A stretch of 64,000 nt of DNA from Streptomyces sp. NBC_01429 (GTDB lineage Bacteria; Actinomycetota; Actinomycetes; Streptomycetales; Streptomycetaceae): positions 7,777,501 to 7,841,500 of the forward strand of contig NZ_CP109599.1 of NCBI RefSeq assembly GCF_036231945.1, in the 5' to 3' direction. Of the stretch, positions 1-9,056 are shown one piece after another (positions within the stretch are counted from its first letter, which is position 1; every line of letters starts with the position of its first letter). Under the pieces are notes generated by a model. That model worked only from the letters and a program-made list of their open reading frames with translations, did no database searches and was not told the DNA's origin. The translations under genes were made by a program, and so were the position numbers.

Positions 1-695
1 GCCACTGGCACGGCCTGGCGCTCGGCCCTGAGGGCTTCCCCGGCTGGGACCCCTTCCCGGCCCACGACGACGGCGAACTGGCCTGGGTACGCCTGGATGC
101 CGTGGGCGGTGAGGCCCCGCTGCCCGCGCCGGTGCTGCCCGCCCGGCCTGATCCGTCCGGTTCGCTGTCCGCCGTGGCCACCGCGATCGGGATCTGCGAG
201 CCGGAGGACATCATCGCCAACCGCCTCGACCCCTGGCACGGCGCCTGGTTCCACCCGTACGCCTTCGCCGATCTCACCGTGATCGAGTCACCGGCCGCCC
301 CCACCGGGCAGGTTGACGCGGATCCGGCGGCGGACCGCTTCGTGGTGCAGGTCGCCTTCCGGCTGCGCGGACGGTTGGGGGTGCCGGTGCGGGCCGCCTT
401 CACCGCACCCGGCCCGCGCACGGTGGTGATGCACGTCATCGAGGGCGAGGGGGTGACCAGCGTGGTGGAGACGCATGCCACGCCGCTGGGCCCGGACGCG
501 TCCGGACGGCCGCGCACCGCCGTGGTCGAACTCGTCGCCGCCCACTCGGCGCGCCCGGGGTTCGGCCTGGCCCGCCGCGCCGCACCCCTGCTGCGACCGG
601 CCATCCGCCGCACGGCCGGCCGGCTGTGGCGCGACGACATCGCCTACGCCGAACGCCGCTGGCAGCTGCGCAGCACCGGCGGCCTGCCGGGCTGA
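1..695 (+). CDS. Rieske [2Fe-2S] / DUF5914-type protein, C-terminal part
   Basis: The reading frame is open from base 3, so the start lies outside the window. The first visible residues, HWHGLALG, look like the second half of a Rieske cluster motif (C-x2-H followed by G). A region of about 200 residues follows, ending AYAERRWQLR, which resembles the DUF5914 tail of Rieske proteins encoded beside streptomycete carotenoid genes. The stop is 135 bases from the stop of crtU, and the two genes converge. Inference: an oxygenase-like accessory protein of the carotenoid locus; its substrate is unknown. The domain name is from memory and the first cysteine pair is not visible. Confidence 0.75.
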   Translation, partial: HWHGLALGPEGFPGWDPFPAHDDGELAWVRLDAVGGEAPLPAPVLPARPDPSGSLSAVATAIGICEPEDIIANRLDPWHGAWFHPYAFADLTVIESPAAPTGQVDADPAADRFVVQVAFRLRGRLGVPVRAAFTAPGPRTVVMHVIEGEGVTSVVETHATPLGPDASGRPRTAVVELVAAHSARPGFGLARRAAPLLRPAIRRTAGRLWRDDIAYAERRWQLRSTGGLPG

Positions 696-748
696 GGCAT
701 GTCCGACACATAGCGCCGTCGGTCCGGAGGGCGGGGCTCGCGGCGTCC

Positions 749-790
749 GCGTTCCAGGCGCCAGGCGCCGCGTTCCAGGTGCCCGGTGCC
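749..790. repeat. 21-bp imperfect tandem duplication
   Basis: Two adjacent 21-bp copies, both beginning gcgttccagg, lie between the convergent stops of the Rieske/DUF5914 gene and crtU. They differ at three positions. GGCGCC palindromes inside them could fold, but there is no clear stem followed by a T-run, so I do not call a terminator. Confidence 0.55.
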
Positions 791-830
791 GTGTGCCGGG
801 CGGGATACGGTCAGCCGGGCCCTGGGCCGC

Positions 831-2381
831 TCAGCGCAGCCGGGACAGCGCCCGCAACGCGGCGGAACGCCCGCCGTCGGGCACGGTCCACAACGTCTGG
901 CCACGCACCCCCCAACTCGCGAGCAGGGCGTTGGAAGCCTGGAAGCCGGTGGTCGCGGCACGCTCCATCAGGGCCACCGGCAGGCCGCCGCGCACCATGT
1001 CGCCGGCCAGCACCAGCCTCGGGTGACCGGTCGTCACCGTCGGCCGCTGCCCGTAGCCACCGACCGGGAACATCGGACAGTCGGCCCGCCACACGTGGCG
1101 CTGGTCCACGGCCCCGGCGGCCCCGGTCTCCGGATAGACGCGGACCAACTCCTCGCGCAGAGCCCGCTGCACCGCTTCGCGGTCGGCGCCGGGATCGACC
1201 GCGTAGGCGTGCAGTTCCACCACCGAGCCGCCATGGCGCGCGCACCAGCGGGCCGCCTCCCCCTCCCAGCGCTCCAGCACACTGACATTGTCCAGCGGTC
1301 CGTACCCGCTGGTCCCCAGGAAGCCGGGACGGTCCGCCGCGACCGGCCGGTCCAGCCACCACCGCGACACCAGGAACGGCGGGGCCTGGCGCAGACCCGC
1401 GATCCGCTCCCGCCACGGCGCGTCGACCAGCTCCGGCGACCCCGCCACCAGCGCCCGCAGCCCGCCGCTGTCGAGTGCCAGCACCACCGCGTCGAAGTGC
1501 TCCCGCGCCCCGTCCTCCGGCTCCACAGCGAAGCCGTCGTCCTCCGGACACACCGCGCGCACCCCGACACCGGTGCGCGCCCGCACCCCGTGGCCGGCCA
1601 GGTAGGCCCCGAGCGGCTCCCACAGCGCTTGGGGGAACGGCTCGGCGGGCACGTCGAACAACAGCCCCTCGGCCGAACCGAGGAAGTAGATGTGGAACAT
1701 CAGGAGCAACTCCGCCGCCGACAACTCGGCCGGGTCCGCGAAAAAGCTGCGGGAGAACACCTCGAACGCCAGGTGCTGGGCCGCCTCCGGGAACCGTACC
1801 GAACGCAGGAACTCCACCGCGCCGACACCGTCGAGTTCCTCGTAGACCTCCGGCACCGCCACATCGAGCAGCGGCAGCGCCGCGCGCGGGTTCATCGCCA
1901 GCAGATCGCGCCAGCCGAAGGTGGGACTCAACGCCACGAAGCCCAGCGCGCTCCACGGCGGTGTGCGCGGCACATGCCGGAAGCTGTCCCTGGCCCCGCC
2001 GGAGCGCTGGAGCGGATAGTCGGGAAGACCCGTGAGCATGCCGAGCGCGGGATCCACCCGGCGCAACAGACCCCGCAGGTTGTAGTACTGGCGGAAGAAG
2101 GCGTGGAAGCCACGGCTCATCGTCACCGTACTGCCGTCCGCCAGCGTGGTGGTCCACCCGGCGAGCCGCCCGCCCAGCCGCTCCTGACGTTCAAACAGAT
2201 GCACAGCCACGCCGCGCTCCGCCAGCCCGGTGGCCGCGGCCAGCCCCGCGATCCCGCCACCGATCACCGCGACCGACGGCGTGGGGCCCGCCACCCGGTC
2301 GAGGCCGACGGCCGCCGGGTGGCGGACCGCCCTCCGGTCCCGCCCCCGCCTCGCACTCCCGCCCACCGTGCCCCGGTTCAC
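831..2381 (-). CDS. crtU: Carotene desaturase/methyltransferase (isorenieratene synthase) CrtU
   Basis: A 516-residue FAD amine-oxidase-fold enzyme. The dinucleotide-binding motif VAVIGGGIAGLAAATGLAERG lies near residues 37-57 and is followed by FERQERLGGR. The C-terminal flavin loop has the pattern HPRLVLAGDMVRGG. CrtU converts the beta-ionone rings of beta-carotene to aromatic rings by desaturation and methyl shift, giving isorenieratene. The GTG start overlaps the stop of the 38-codon ORF upstream (GTGA), so translation is probably coupled. The basic N-terminal extension before the FAD motif is usual in streptomycete CrtU as I recall it. It follows crtY in the same orientation. Alternative: another carotenoid desaturase, but the context favours CrtU. 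Confidence 0.9.
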   Translation of the reverse strand: MNRGTVGGSARRGRDRRAVRHPAAVGLDRVAGPTPSVAVIGGGIAGLAAATGLAERGVAVHLFERQERLGGRLAGWTTTLADGSTVTMSRGFHAFFRQYYNLRGLLRRVDPALGMLTGLPDYPLQRSGGARDSFRHVPRTPPWSALGFVALSPTFGWRDLLAMNPRAALPLLDVAVPEVYEELDGVGAVEFLRSVRFPEAAQHLAFEVFSRSFFADPAELSAAELLLMFHIYFLGSAEGLLFDVPAEPFPQALWEPLGAYLAGHGVRARTGVGVRAVCPEDDGFAVEPEDGAREHFDAVVLALDSGGLRALVAGSPELVDAPWRERIAGLRQAPPFLVSRWWLDRPVAADRPGFLGTSGYGPLDNVSVLERWEGEAARWCARHGGSVVELHAYAVDPGADREAVQRALREELVRVYPETGAAGAVDQRHVWRADCPMFPVGGYGQRPTVTTGHPRLVLAGDMVRGGLPVALMERAATTGFQASNALLASWGVRGQTLWTVPDGGRSAALRALSRLR

Positions 2382-2494
2382 GCGAACGCCTCAAGCCGAG
2401 CGGTGGTGCTCACCACGCCGCGCCGCCACCCGGTCATCGACGGGACCAGGAAGCCGGGCAGGTCTTCGGGCCCGAGCCCCTGAAGCAGAGTCAT
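2378..2494 (-). pseudogene. crtT: 38-codon remnant of a carotenoid-locus methyltransferase (crtT)
   Basis: A short ORF with a strong ribosome site (GAGAAGG, 7 bases before ATG) and a stop overlapping the crtU GTG. It begins MTLLQ and ends with PGFLVPSMTGWRRGVVSTT. These resemble the first and last segments of the roughly 230-residue SAM methyltransferase that I remember next to crtU and crtY in other Streptomyces; everything between, including the SAM-binding core, is absent. It keeps frame, start signals and coupling, so the simplest reading is an in-frame internal deletion. It may survive only as a leader that delivers ribosomes to crtU. Alternative: an unrelated small coupling peptide. Confidence 0.55.
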
Positions 2495-2628
2495 CGTTGC
2501 GCCTTCTCTCGGTTCGCGACCCCCGGTGCCCGCTGGGACGCTACCGCGCCCCGCGGAAGCCAGGACCCGGACGCGCCGACCCGGTCCCGCCCCGACCGGC
2601 GACACCGCGTGCACGCCCTGATCCGGCT

Positions 2629-3864
2629 TCAGCCGCCGACCGGCCGACGGCGGCGCAGCGGCAGTTCCAGGCAGCTCAGCGCCATCGGCAGCACCGGTGA
2701 CAACAGGCCGACCGCGATCTCCTCCCGCAATGAGGAGCGCCCGTCGAGGAAGCGCAGCAGCCGGGCGGCCGGATTTCGCTGGAACAACTGCTCGAAGAAG
2801 GCGGCGCCATCGATCCGTCCCGTGTCCAGCGCCCGCAGCAGCGCGGCGTCCATCGCCAGGTGCCGGGCCCGGTGCGGTCGCGGCGGCAGCGGATTCCGCC
2901 CCGCGAGCAGGGCATCGGCCACGGCCTCGCTCTGGCGCTGGACGGTGGCGAAGGTGTAGCCGGTGGAGGGGCGGGTCGCACCACCCGCCGTACCGATCCG
3001 GAAGACCCGCTCCCCGGCACGGCGTTCGAACCGCGCGTCGGTCATCGGAATGACCCCCTGCTCGGTACCGGTCACCTCGAACCCCGTCCGCGGTGCGCCC
3101 AGCCCCAGTACCTGCCCGGTGTAGTGGGTCAGAGCGGTGTCGTACTGCCGTGTGGTCAGCGGCTCGCGGGAGAACCCGGTGTACTCGACCAACGCCTCGT
3201 GTTCGCTCAGCGGCAGCAGATAGCCGAAGGCCGCCCCGCGGGGCGGCTGCGGCACCCGGAAGTCCATCAGCACCGCTGCGGACGGGTCGAACGCGGGGGT
3301 GCCACTGCGGACGAACCAGCCGCGGAAGTGCTGGAGCAGCGTGGTGCGGGCGGGGGGAAGCCGGCGAAGCGGACGTGAGTCGAAGACCCAGTCGGCGCGC
3401 AGCCGCAGCAGGCCCTGGGGTGTGTCCAGATCGAGTTCCGCCGCCCGGCGACCGTCCCTGATGGCGGTGACCGTTCCGGTGATCCGGCGCAGGCCGGGGG
3501 TGCGAGCGGCGTCCCGCGCCACCAGGGCGGCCAGATCGGCCGACCGCAGCATCTTGTAGCGCAGGCCACCCAGCGGAATCTCGTACCTCGCCCCGTCCCG
3601 GCCGTACACCCGCACCCGCTCCCAGGACCGGTGCACCACCGCGTCGTACGGTCCGCCCTGCGGCTCCCACCAGCACCACGTACGCGGCGCGATCGCCTGC
3701 TCCGCCGCGGCCGGCTCCACCAGCGCGACGGTGGGCATCCCGGGATCGCCGCGCCGCGCCAGCCAGTGCGCCAGGGACAACCCCGCGGCCCCGGCCCCCA
3801 CCACGGCAATTCCGACCGGCTCACCGGGCGTCCCTGGTACGTCGTCCTCTGCCATACCGGTCAC
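2629..3864 (-). CDS. crtY: Lycopene beta-cyclase CrtY
   Basis: A 411-residue flavoprotein of the lycopene cyclase family. The N-terminal motif GIAVVGAGAAGLSLAHWLA (residues 18-36) binds the dinucleotide. PRTWCWWE near residue 61, VFDSRP near residue 150, and GTAGGATRPSTGYTFATVQRQ in the C-terminal half are typical of CrtY. It cyclises both ends of lycopene to beta-carotene, the substrate of CrtU. GTG at 3864 is taken as the start; ATG at 3855 is an equal alternative because neither has a clear ribosome site. It is the first gene of a crtY-(crtT)-crtU unit. The phytoene-forming genes are not in the window. Confidence 0.92.
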   Translation of the reverse strand: MTGMAEDDVPGTPGEPVGIAVVGAGAAGLSLAHWLARRGDPGMPTVALVEPAAAEQAIAPRTWCWWEPQGGPYDAVVHRSWERVRVYGRDGARYEIPLGGLRYKMLRSADLAALVARDAARTPGLRRITGTVTAIRDGRRAAELDLDTPQGLLRLRADWVFDSRPLRRLPPARTTLLQHFRGWFVRSGTPAFDPSAAVLMDFRVPQPPRGAAFGYLLPLSEHEALVEYTGFSREPLTTRQYDTALTHYTGQVLGLGAPRTGFEVTGTEQGVIPMTDARFERRAGERVFRIGTAGGATRPSTGYTFATVQRQSEAVADALLAGRNPLPPRPHRARHLAMDAALLRALDTGRIDGAAFFEQLFQRNPAARLLRFLDGRSSLREEIAVGLLSPVLPMALSCLELPLRRRRPVGG

Positions 3865-3966
3865 TGTCGCATCCGGGGAGACCGGTTTCGCAGAATGGGT
3901 GATAGTGGCGCGAGCCGGACCCGGGGTCGGGGGGCGTCGGGGGAGCGGTGCGGTGCGGACTGCTGA

Positions 3967-4005
3967 CCGGTACTGGTTGCTGCCGGCGGCAGCGACCAGT
4001 ACCGG
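3967..4005 (-). terminator. 18-bp stem hairpin after the toxin-immunity pair
   Basis: Arms 3967-3984 and 3988-4005 pair over 18 positions with one T-G wobble and a 3-base loop. It lies 56 bases past the stop of the candidate immunity gene and upstream of crtY, so it probably separates the two transcripts. It has no T-run, as is common in streptomycetes. Confidence 0.7.
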
Positions 4006-4060
4006 GAACGGGCCGATGGAGCCGTCAGTCCTGGCCGCCCAGGGCTTGACCGCCCACCGC

Positions 4061-4516
4061 TCAAAGCAGGTCTTCGCCCGCGTCGTGGTAGTCCGTCTCG
4101 TCCCCGTCGGGGTTCAGAGGATCCGCGCCGATCATGGCGAAGAGGAGGTACGCCCCGTGGAACTTACCCGCGTCCTTCCCGGTGGTGTGTTCGTCCCGCA
4201 CCGACACCTGACCGCCCGTGCCGGCGTCGTCCACCTCGAACCGCTTCACGTCCAGGCCCAGCCGTTCGATGATCGGCGCCACCGAGGCCAGCAGCTGATC
4301 CCCGGTGTTCTCCCCATCCGTACGAGGAACGACCACGAGCAGGTCGGCCATGAAGCCCCGGCGCAGGCCGGACGGCTCAGCCGCCTCGAACTCCATTGCC
4401 AGGGGGTGGAGTTCGGCGACCAGCGGCAGCCACGCGCGCAGTGCCGCTTCGGCGGTGTGCACTCGCTCCAGGTTGAGATGGACGCGGAGAACCACATCGT
4501 CCGGGGAGAACCGCAT
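4061..4516 (-). CDS. Candidate immunity protein for the adjacent polymorphic toxin
   Basis: A 151-residue protein with no signal peptide or membrane segment, and an acidic C-terminus (repeated D/E from about residue 135). Its ATG overlaps the stop of the toxin gene by one base (TGATG), so the two are translated together. I do not recognise the family. A small, acidic, cytoplasmic protein directly after the variable C-terminal domain of a secreted ALF-repeat protein is the classic place for an immunity gene. The immunity role is inferred from position only. Alternative: an unrelated hypothetical protein. Confidence 0.7.
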   Translation of the reverse strand: MRFSPDDVVLRVHLNLERVHTAEAALRAWLPLVAELHPLAMEFEAAEPSGLRRGFMADLLVVVPRTDGENTGDQLLASVAPIIERLGLDVKRFEVDDAGTGGQVSVRDEHTTGKDAGKFHGAYLLFAMIGADPLNPDGDETDYHDAGEDLL

Positions 4517-7500
4517 CAGTGGGTCACGTATCCCTTCTTCGAGATGTTGGCGTGAGAATAGTCCTTGCCCTGATTCTTGCTGCCCGCGAACGTCTCGAAG
4601 CCCTTGCCCTTGGGAATCTGAACGTCCCACTCGTCCTTGCCGTCCTTGGCCCGGGTCCAGATGTTGCCGTACTTGTCGGGGAACCCGCCGCCCCGGACCT
4701 GGGGCTTCTTGGGGTCCCAGCCCTTGGGCGGGACGTAGGGGATCGGGCCGTCGGTGGGCAGGTCGTACTTCTTGGCGGTGGCGAGCCAGTTCTTGTTCTT
4801 GTACGCCTTGCCCGAGTCGCCGGCCAGCTTGTTGATCTTCGTGAGCGCCTCGCCCCACTGGTCGGGCGAGAGGTGCTTCATGCTCTTGGCCGCGTTGCCG
4901 ACCCATTCGAGATCGTCGACGTACTTGGCGAGGTGCTCGAACTTCTCCAGGTACTTGGCGAATTTCGCCGGCTTGGCGAGCGCGTCGCCGATGTACGGCA
5001 CGAAGGCAGCGAGGGAGAGTCCCGCGCCTCCCCAGTCGCCCTGGAAGAGGCTGATCAGACCGGAGCCGCCGTCACTGATGGGCGTAGGGTCGAACATCCC
5101 GGTGATGTCCAGTACCAGCTTGGCCTTGTCCGCGGCGGACAGGCCGCCCTCACCGACCAGGTCCTCGTCCGAGACCGGATAGTCGCTCTGGCCGTCGCCC
5201 TCGACCGGGCTCGCTTCCTCGCCCTGCTCCCTCAGGTCCTCGATCAGCTTGTCCAGCGCGCTGCGCAGCGCCGAGGCGGCAGCCTGGTGGGCGGACTCAC
5301 CCGCGGCGGCAGCCGCCTGGTTGGCGGTGGCGGCGGCGCCCTTGGCCTGGTCGGCGGAGGTCCGGGCCCGCTTGGCCGAGGCGTCGGCCTCGTCCGCGGA
5401 CTTCTTGGCGTCCGTCGCGTAACCGGCCGCCCGGGTGGCCGACGTGCGCGCGTCCTCGGCGTAACCGGCCGCCTCGGTGGCGGCGTTGACGGCTCTCGCC
5501 GCCGCCTCGGCGGCCTGCGCGGCGTTCTGGTTGGCGGTGGCCGCTGCGCGGGCGCCCTCGGCGATCAGCTTGCGCACCCCGGCGACATGAGCGGCCTGCT
5601 CGAAGTCCTGCTGGGCCGTCCTGTACTGCACAGTGGCCACGAAGTCGCGCAGCATCCGGTCCGGTCCGGCCAGCGCGACCTGGGCAGCGGCCTTGGTCTG
5701 CGGGCCACCGGTCTGGAGGATCTTCAGGGTGTCGGCCCGGTCATCCTCCTCGCGGGCGGTGTACTGCCCCTTCTCCAGGAACTGCCGCAGCGCGTCCGTG
5801 GTGCCCTTGTCGAGCGCGGCGTTGGCGTCCCGCTTGACGCCGGGACCGCCTTTCGCTGCCAGTTCGAGGACCTTGACACGGTAGTCGTCGGCCTGGACGG
5901 TGTGCTGGCCCCTCTCCAGGAACTCCACGACGTCGGTGTGCGTCCCGGCCAGCGCCCTCTCGGCCGCGGCCTTGACCGCGGCCGGGCCGGTGCTCTTCAG
6001 ATGCTCGGCCCGCGCCCGGTCGTCCTGTTCGACGGCGATGGAGTATCCGGTTCGGATCCACGAGAGAACGTCGGCGTCCGTGCCGCTCAGCGCGGCCTCC
6101 GCCGCTTTCTCGGACCAAGGGCCGCCGATGCTCAGGATGTGGATCGCGGCCGCGCGGCCCTTGGTCGCGGCGACGGACGGTTCGATGCCCTCGACGGCCG
6201 CCTCGGTGAGAAGCCTCTTGGTCTCGGAGTTGCGTCGGTCGGCCTCGGCCACCGCGGTGGACTCACCGGCCTTCCGCGCGTCCTCCCGCTTCTTGATCTC
6301 CTCGGCGACCTGGACGGACGTGTCCTGATCGTTCTTCAGTTGCGCGGCCTCGGCCTCGCGTGCGGTGGCCTCGACATCACGGGCCTTGTCGATCGCGTCG
6401 GTGGCGATCTTCGCGGCGGCGAGGGCCGCCGTCGCGTGCTTGCTGGACTGGTTGGCGTAATCCTTCGACTGGCCGGCGTACTTGGCGGCCTCGTCGGCGG
6501 CCTTGGCCGCTGCCTCCGCGTGATCGGCTGCCGAGTTGGCGGCGGTGCGGGCCGCGCGTGCGGCCGTTGCCGCCTTGTTGGCGAGGGATTCCGCGCGGTT
6601 GGCGGCGCTGGTCGCGGTCGCGGCGGCGCGGCGGGCGCGGGCGGCGGCGTCGGCGGCCCTGCGGGACTCGGAAGCGGCGACATTGGACTGAGCACCGGCC
6701 TCGGCGGCCGCGGTGGCGGCCGCTGCCGCGTGCTGACCGGCACTGGCCGCCGCCTGCGCGGAGTTGACCGCCTCGAGTACGGCGGTCAGCGCGCTGAGTA
6801 CGGCGTCGGCGGCGGTACGGGCCTCGGCCGCCGCGTCGCGCGCGTCCTGGGCGGCCCTTCGCGCGGCAGCGGCCTGTCCGGCGTCCTTGGACGCGGCGGT
6901 GGCGGAGTTGTAGGCCTGGGCCGCGGCCTGACCGGCGGCGGCTGCGGCGGCGGCCGCAGCGGAGGCGGCGCTCGCCGCCGTACGGGCCGCGGAGGTCGCC
7001 TCGTTGGAGGCCCGGATCGCGGTGCTGGCGGCATCGGCCGCGGCGTCGGCGGCGTCGGCGGCGCGGCCGGCGGCCTTGGACGCACGCCCCGCGTCCGCCT
7101 TGGCCGCGGCGGTCTCCTTCGCGGCCCGCTCGGCTGCTTCCTTGGCGAGCCTGGCCGCTGAGACGGCCTTGGCCGAGGTCTCCTTGGCCTTCTCCGTCTC
7201 CGACTTGGCCTTCTGGCCCGCGCGCCTGGCCAGCTCGGCCAGCGCCTTGACGGTCAGTGTCTCCTGGTCGCGGGCCCGCGCCAGGTTCTGCCCGGTCACG
7301 ATGAACTCGTGCACGTCCGCGGCGGATCCGCCGAGCGCGGTCTGCCCGGCGGCCTTCACCTGTGGACCACCGAGCCGCATGATGGTGAGGGTCTGTACTC
7401 GCTCGTCCTCCTCGCGGGCGGTGTATTGCCCTTCGGCGAGGAATTCGGCGAGTGCCCCTTGCGTATTGGCGTCGAGGGCCGTCTGGCCGGCGGTCCGCAC

Positions 7501-7983
7501 GGCGCGGTCACCGGCATTCATCACGCGCAGTACGTCCGCGCGCTGATCGTCCCCGTAAGGCGCCTGCCAGCCGCCAGCGAGAAATGCGCCGATGTCCTCG
7601 GGTGTGCCGGACATCGCCTGCTGTGCTTCCGCGCGGACCCCCGGTCCGGCACCGTTGAGCATTTTCAGCACGGCGAGCCGATCGTCCTCCTCGGCGACCG
7701 TCTTCATGCCGGACACGAGGAATTCGTGAACCTCCGCGTCGGTTCCCGCGAGAGCCCTCTCGGCGGCTTGTCTGGTGGATTCGCCGCCTCCCTTCCAGAT
7801 GCCGAGCACCTGCGCGCGCTCGCTCAGTGCGCTGGTTGTACTACGTGGAGTCGCGTGCGAGGCGGCTGTCGCGGTGCCGACCGTTCCGGCGACGAGAGCC
7901 AGTGCGGTGACACCGACCGTCGCGGCTCGCATCGCGAGGCCACTCGGCGCTATCACCCGACTTGTCCGTCCGGATCTACCCAT
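4516..7983 (-). CDS. Secreted ALF-repeat polymorphic toxin with Ala-rich coiled coils
   Basis: 1155 residues. Residues 1-41 form a Sec signal peptide ending TATAA. Two blocks of about 35-residue ALF-type repeats follow (near 50-250 and 590-805), with recurring patterns such as ALAGTDAEVHEFL and GQYTAREEDERVQTL. Each block is followed by a long Ala/Lys/Glu helix (near 255-585 and 805-925). A hydrophobic pre-toxin region (AAFVPYIGDALA) lies near 1000. The last 100 residues, with GNIWTRAKDGKDEWDVQIPKG and a terminal HANISKKG, resemble polymorphic toxin type 17 (Ntox17), a predicted nuclease; this match is from memory. The start has a strong ribosome site (GAGGAGGGGG). The helices could span the cell wall and present the toxin tip to neighbouring cells. 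Confidence 0.82.
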   Translation of the reverse strand: MGRSGRTSRVIAPSGLAMRAATVGVTALALVAGTVGTATAASHATPRSTTSALSERAQVLGIWKGGGESTRQAAERALAGTDAEVHEFLVSGMKTVAEEDDRLAVLKMLNGAGPGVRAEAQQAMSGTPEDIGAFLAGGWQAPYGDDQRADVLRVMNAGDRAVRTAGQTALDANTQGALAEFLAEGQYTAREEDERVQTLTIMRLGGPQVKAAGQTALGGSAADVHEFIVTGQNLARARDQETLTVKALAELARRAGQKAKSETEKAKETSAKAVSAARLAKEAAERAAKETAAAKADAGRASKAAGRAADAADAAADAASTAIRASNEATSAARTAASAASAAAAAAAAAGQAAAQAYNSATAASKDAGQAAAARRAAQDARDAAAEARTAADAVLSALTAVLEAVNSAQAAASAGQHAAAAATAAAEAGAQSNVAASESRRAADAAARARRAAATATSAANRAESLANKAATAARAARTAANSAADHAEAAAKAADEAAKYAGQSKDYANQSSKHATAALAAAKIATDAIDKARDVEATAREAEAAQLKNDQDTSVQVAEEIKKREDARKAGESTAVAEADRRNSETKRLLTEAAVEGIEPSVAATKGRAAAIHILSIGGPWSEKAAEAALSGTDADVLSWIRTGYSIAVEQDDRARAEHLKSTGPAAVKAAAERALAGTHTDVVEFLERGQHTVQADDYRVKVLELAAKGGPGVKRDANAALDKGTTDALRQFLEKGQYTAREEDDRADTLKILQTGGPQTKAAAQVALAGPDRMLRDFVATVQYRTAQQDFEQAAHVAGVRKLIAEGARAAATANQNAAQAAEAAARAVNAATEAAGYAEDARTSATRAAGYATDAKKSADEADASAKRARTSADQAKGAAATANQAAAAAGESAHQAAASALRSALDKLIEDLREQGEEASPVEGDGQSDYPVSDEDLVGEGGLSAADKAKLVLDITGMFDPTPISDGGSGLISLFQGDWGGAGLSLAAFVPYIGDALAKPAKFAKYLEKFEHLAKYVDDLEWVGNAAKSMKHLSPDQWGEALTKINKLAGDSGKAYKNKNWLATAKKYDLPTDGPIPYVPPKGWDPKKPQVRGGGFPDKYGNIWTRAKDGKDEWDVQIPKGKGFETFAGSKNQGKDYSHANISKKGYVTH

Positions 7984-8499
7984 GTCCCCCTCCTCATTGG
8001 CCCATCGTCAACAGCCTCTGCGCTCCGGTGGGGTTGTCGACGACGTGTCCATGACGTCGCCGCATGATGGCATGCCGTGGTGGAGATCGGGCGAGACTTC
8101 ACAAGTGCACACGTTCCGCATCTACCGCCGCGCGAAGCCGAGTTGACGTACAGTAGCTGGTTGGTAGCTCGCAGCTCCTCGGGGCCTGTGGTCGGGCTCG
8201 GACGAGACACGGCGGTAAATTCGCTCAGCAAAGGCCGTGATGAGGTCGAGTCGGAAAACGTCCGTCGGATCCGCGCGCCGAATGTCGCCCAACTGCGGGC
8301 GCGAAGAAGGCGTTAAGGGGCTGGGGGGAACCTCTTCGGAGTGATATGAATATTCGGTCCCGTGTGCGAAGTCGGCATGCGGAGGCTATGTCACGTGCTG
8401 GGGGGGGTGCGGTCTCGGTTTTCGTCGAGCGGTGCACAACTGCGCCTGCTCGTACGCGACGTCTCATTATGCTTTCGACTATGAGAGGTTGACGAAGCC
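7984..8499. other. 516-bp divergent intergenic region
   Basis: The region separates the toxin gene (left, minus strand) from the secreted-protein gene at 8500 (plus strand) and must hold both promoters. It is clearly less GC-rich than its neighbours, with A/T clusters near 8216-8250, 8340-8360 and 8460-8490. Short frames in it have no ribosome sites or coding-like third positions, so I call no gene. TATGCT at 8468-8473 could be a -10 box for the 8500 gene, but there is no convincing -35. Confidence 0.5.
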
Positions 8500-9000
8500 G
8501 TGAAGACCCGTTCCTTTATTTCGCTCACCCTGGCAGCGAGTTCTGTCATTGGTGTCATGCTGGCGGGCGCCTCTTTCGCCGGAGCCGACACCCGTGCCCC
8601 GGCAGCTGTCGCGGCCGATGAATTGCCGCCGGTGGCCGTGGAGGATTATGTCTATCCGGGCGCCGAGAAGATCTTTGCCGAGCGGGGAATCCGTCTGAAG
8701 ACGGGTGACGGCAACATCCTGCTCGTTGACTGCGCGTCCGCCACCGGACTGGTCGAGGTGTGGGCCCGCGGTCATGACAAGTTCTGCTTCCAGGTCAAGG
8801 GCAACACCGGCTACCTGGCCATGGAGCTGCCGCAGGTCTACGCCGTCAAGGGCAATGACTACAAGCTCCAGGTCGACATGGAGGTCGCGGGCAAGGAGAC
8901 GTCCTTCGACATCGCCAAGAACACCTGGACCCCGGTCGGCGAGAGCGCGGACCCCGAGGGCCGTGACCACACCCTCCTTGAGATCCACGCCACCAAGTAG
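8500..9000 (+). CDS. Secreted protein of unknown function
   Basis: 166 residues starting at GTG 8500, with GAGAGG at 8484-8489 as the probable ribosome site. Residues 1-29 are a Sec signal peptide (KTRSF, hydrophobic core, then SFAGADT). The mature part is about 130 residues, contains two cysteines (near residues 77 and 94) that could form a disulfide, and looks like a compact beta-rich domain. I do not recognise the family. It lies 56 bases upstream of the pseudoprotease-FG-GAP gene in the same orientation, so the two may be co-expressed extracellular proteins. Confidence 0.8.
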   Translation: MKTRSFISLTLAASSVIGVMLAGASFAGADTRAPAAVAADELPPVAVEDYVYPGAEKIFAERGIRLKTGDGNILLVDCASATGLVEVWARGHDKFCFQVKGNTGYLAMELPQVYAVKGNDYKLQVDMEVAGKETSFDIAKNTWTPVGESADPEGRDHTLLEIHATK

Positions 9001-9056
9001 CCCTTCCACAGGGCCCTTCGCCGACCTCGTCCCCCTGACAGAAAGCAGAACCACTC

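Noticed and set aside
4519..7161. 880-codon plus-strand frame opposite the toxin gene
   Set aside because: It is the antisense shadow of Ala-rich, GC-biased codons; there is no ribosome site or recognisable domain, and the toxin on the other strand has a signal peptide and repeats.
8077..8316. 79-codon frame in the intergenic region
   Set aside because: No ribosome site, mixed third-position usage, and no recognisable features.
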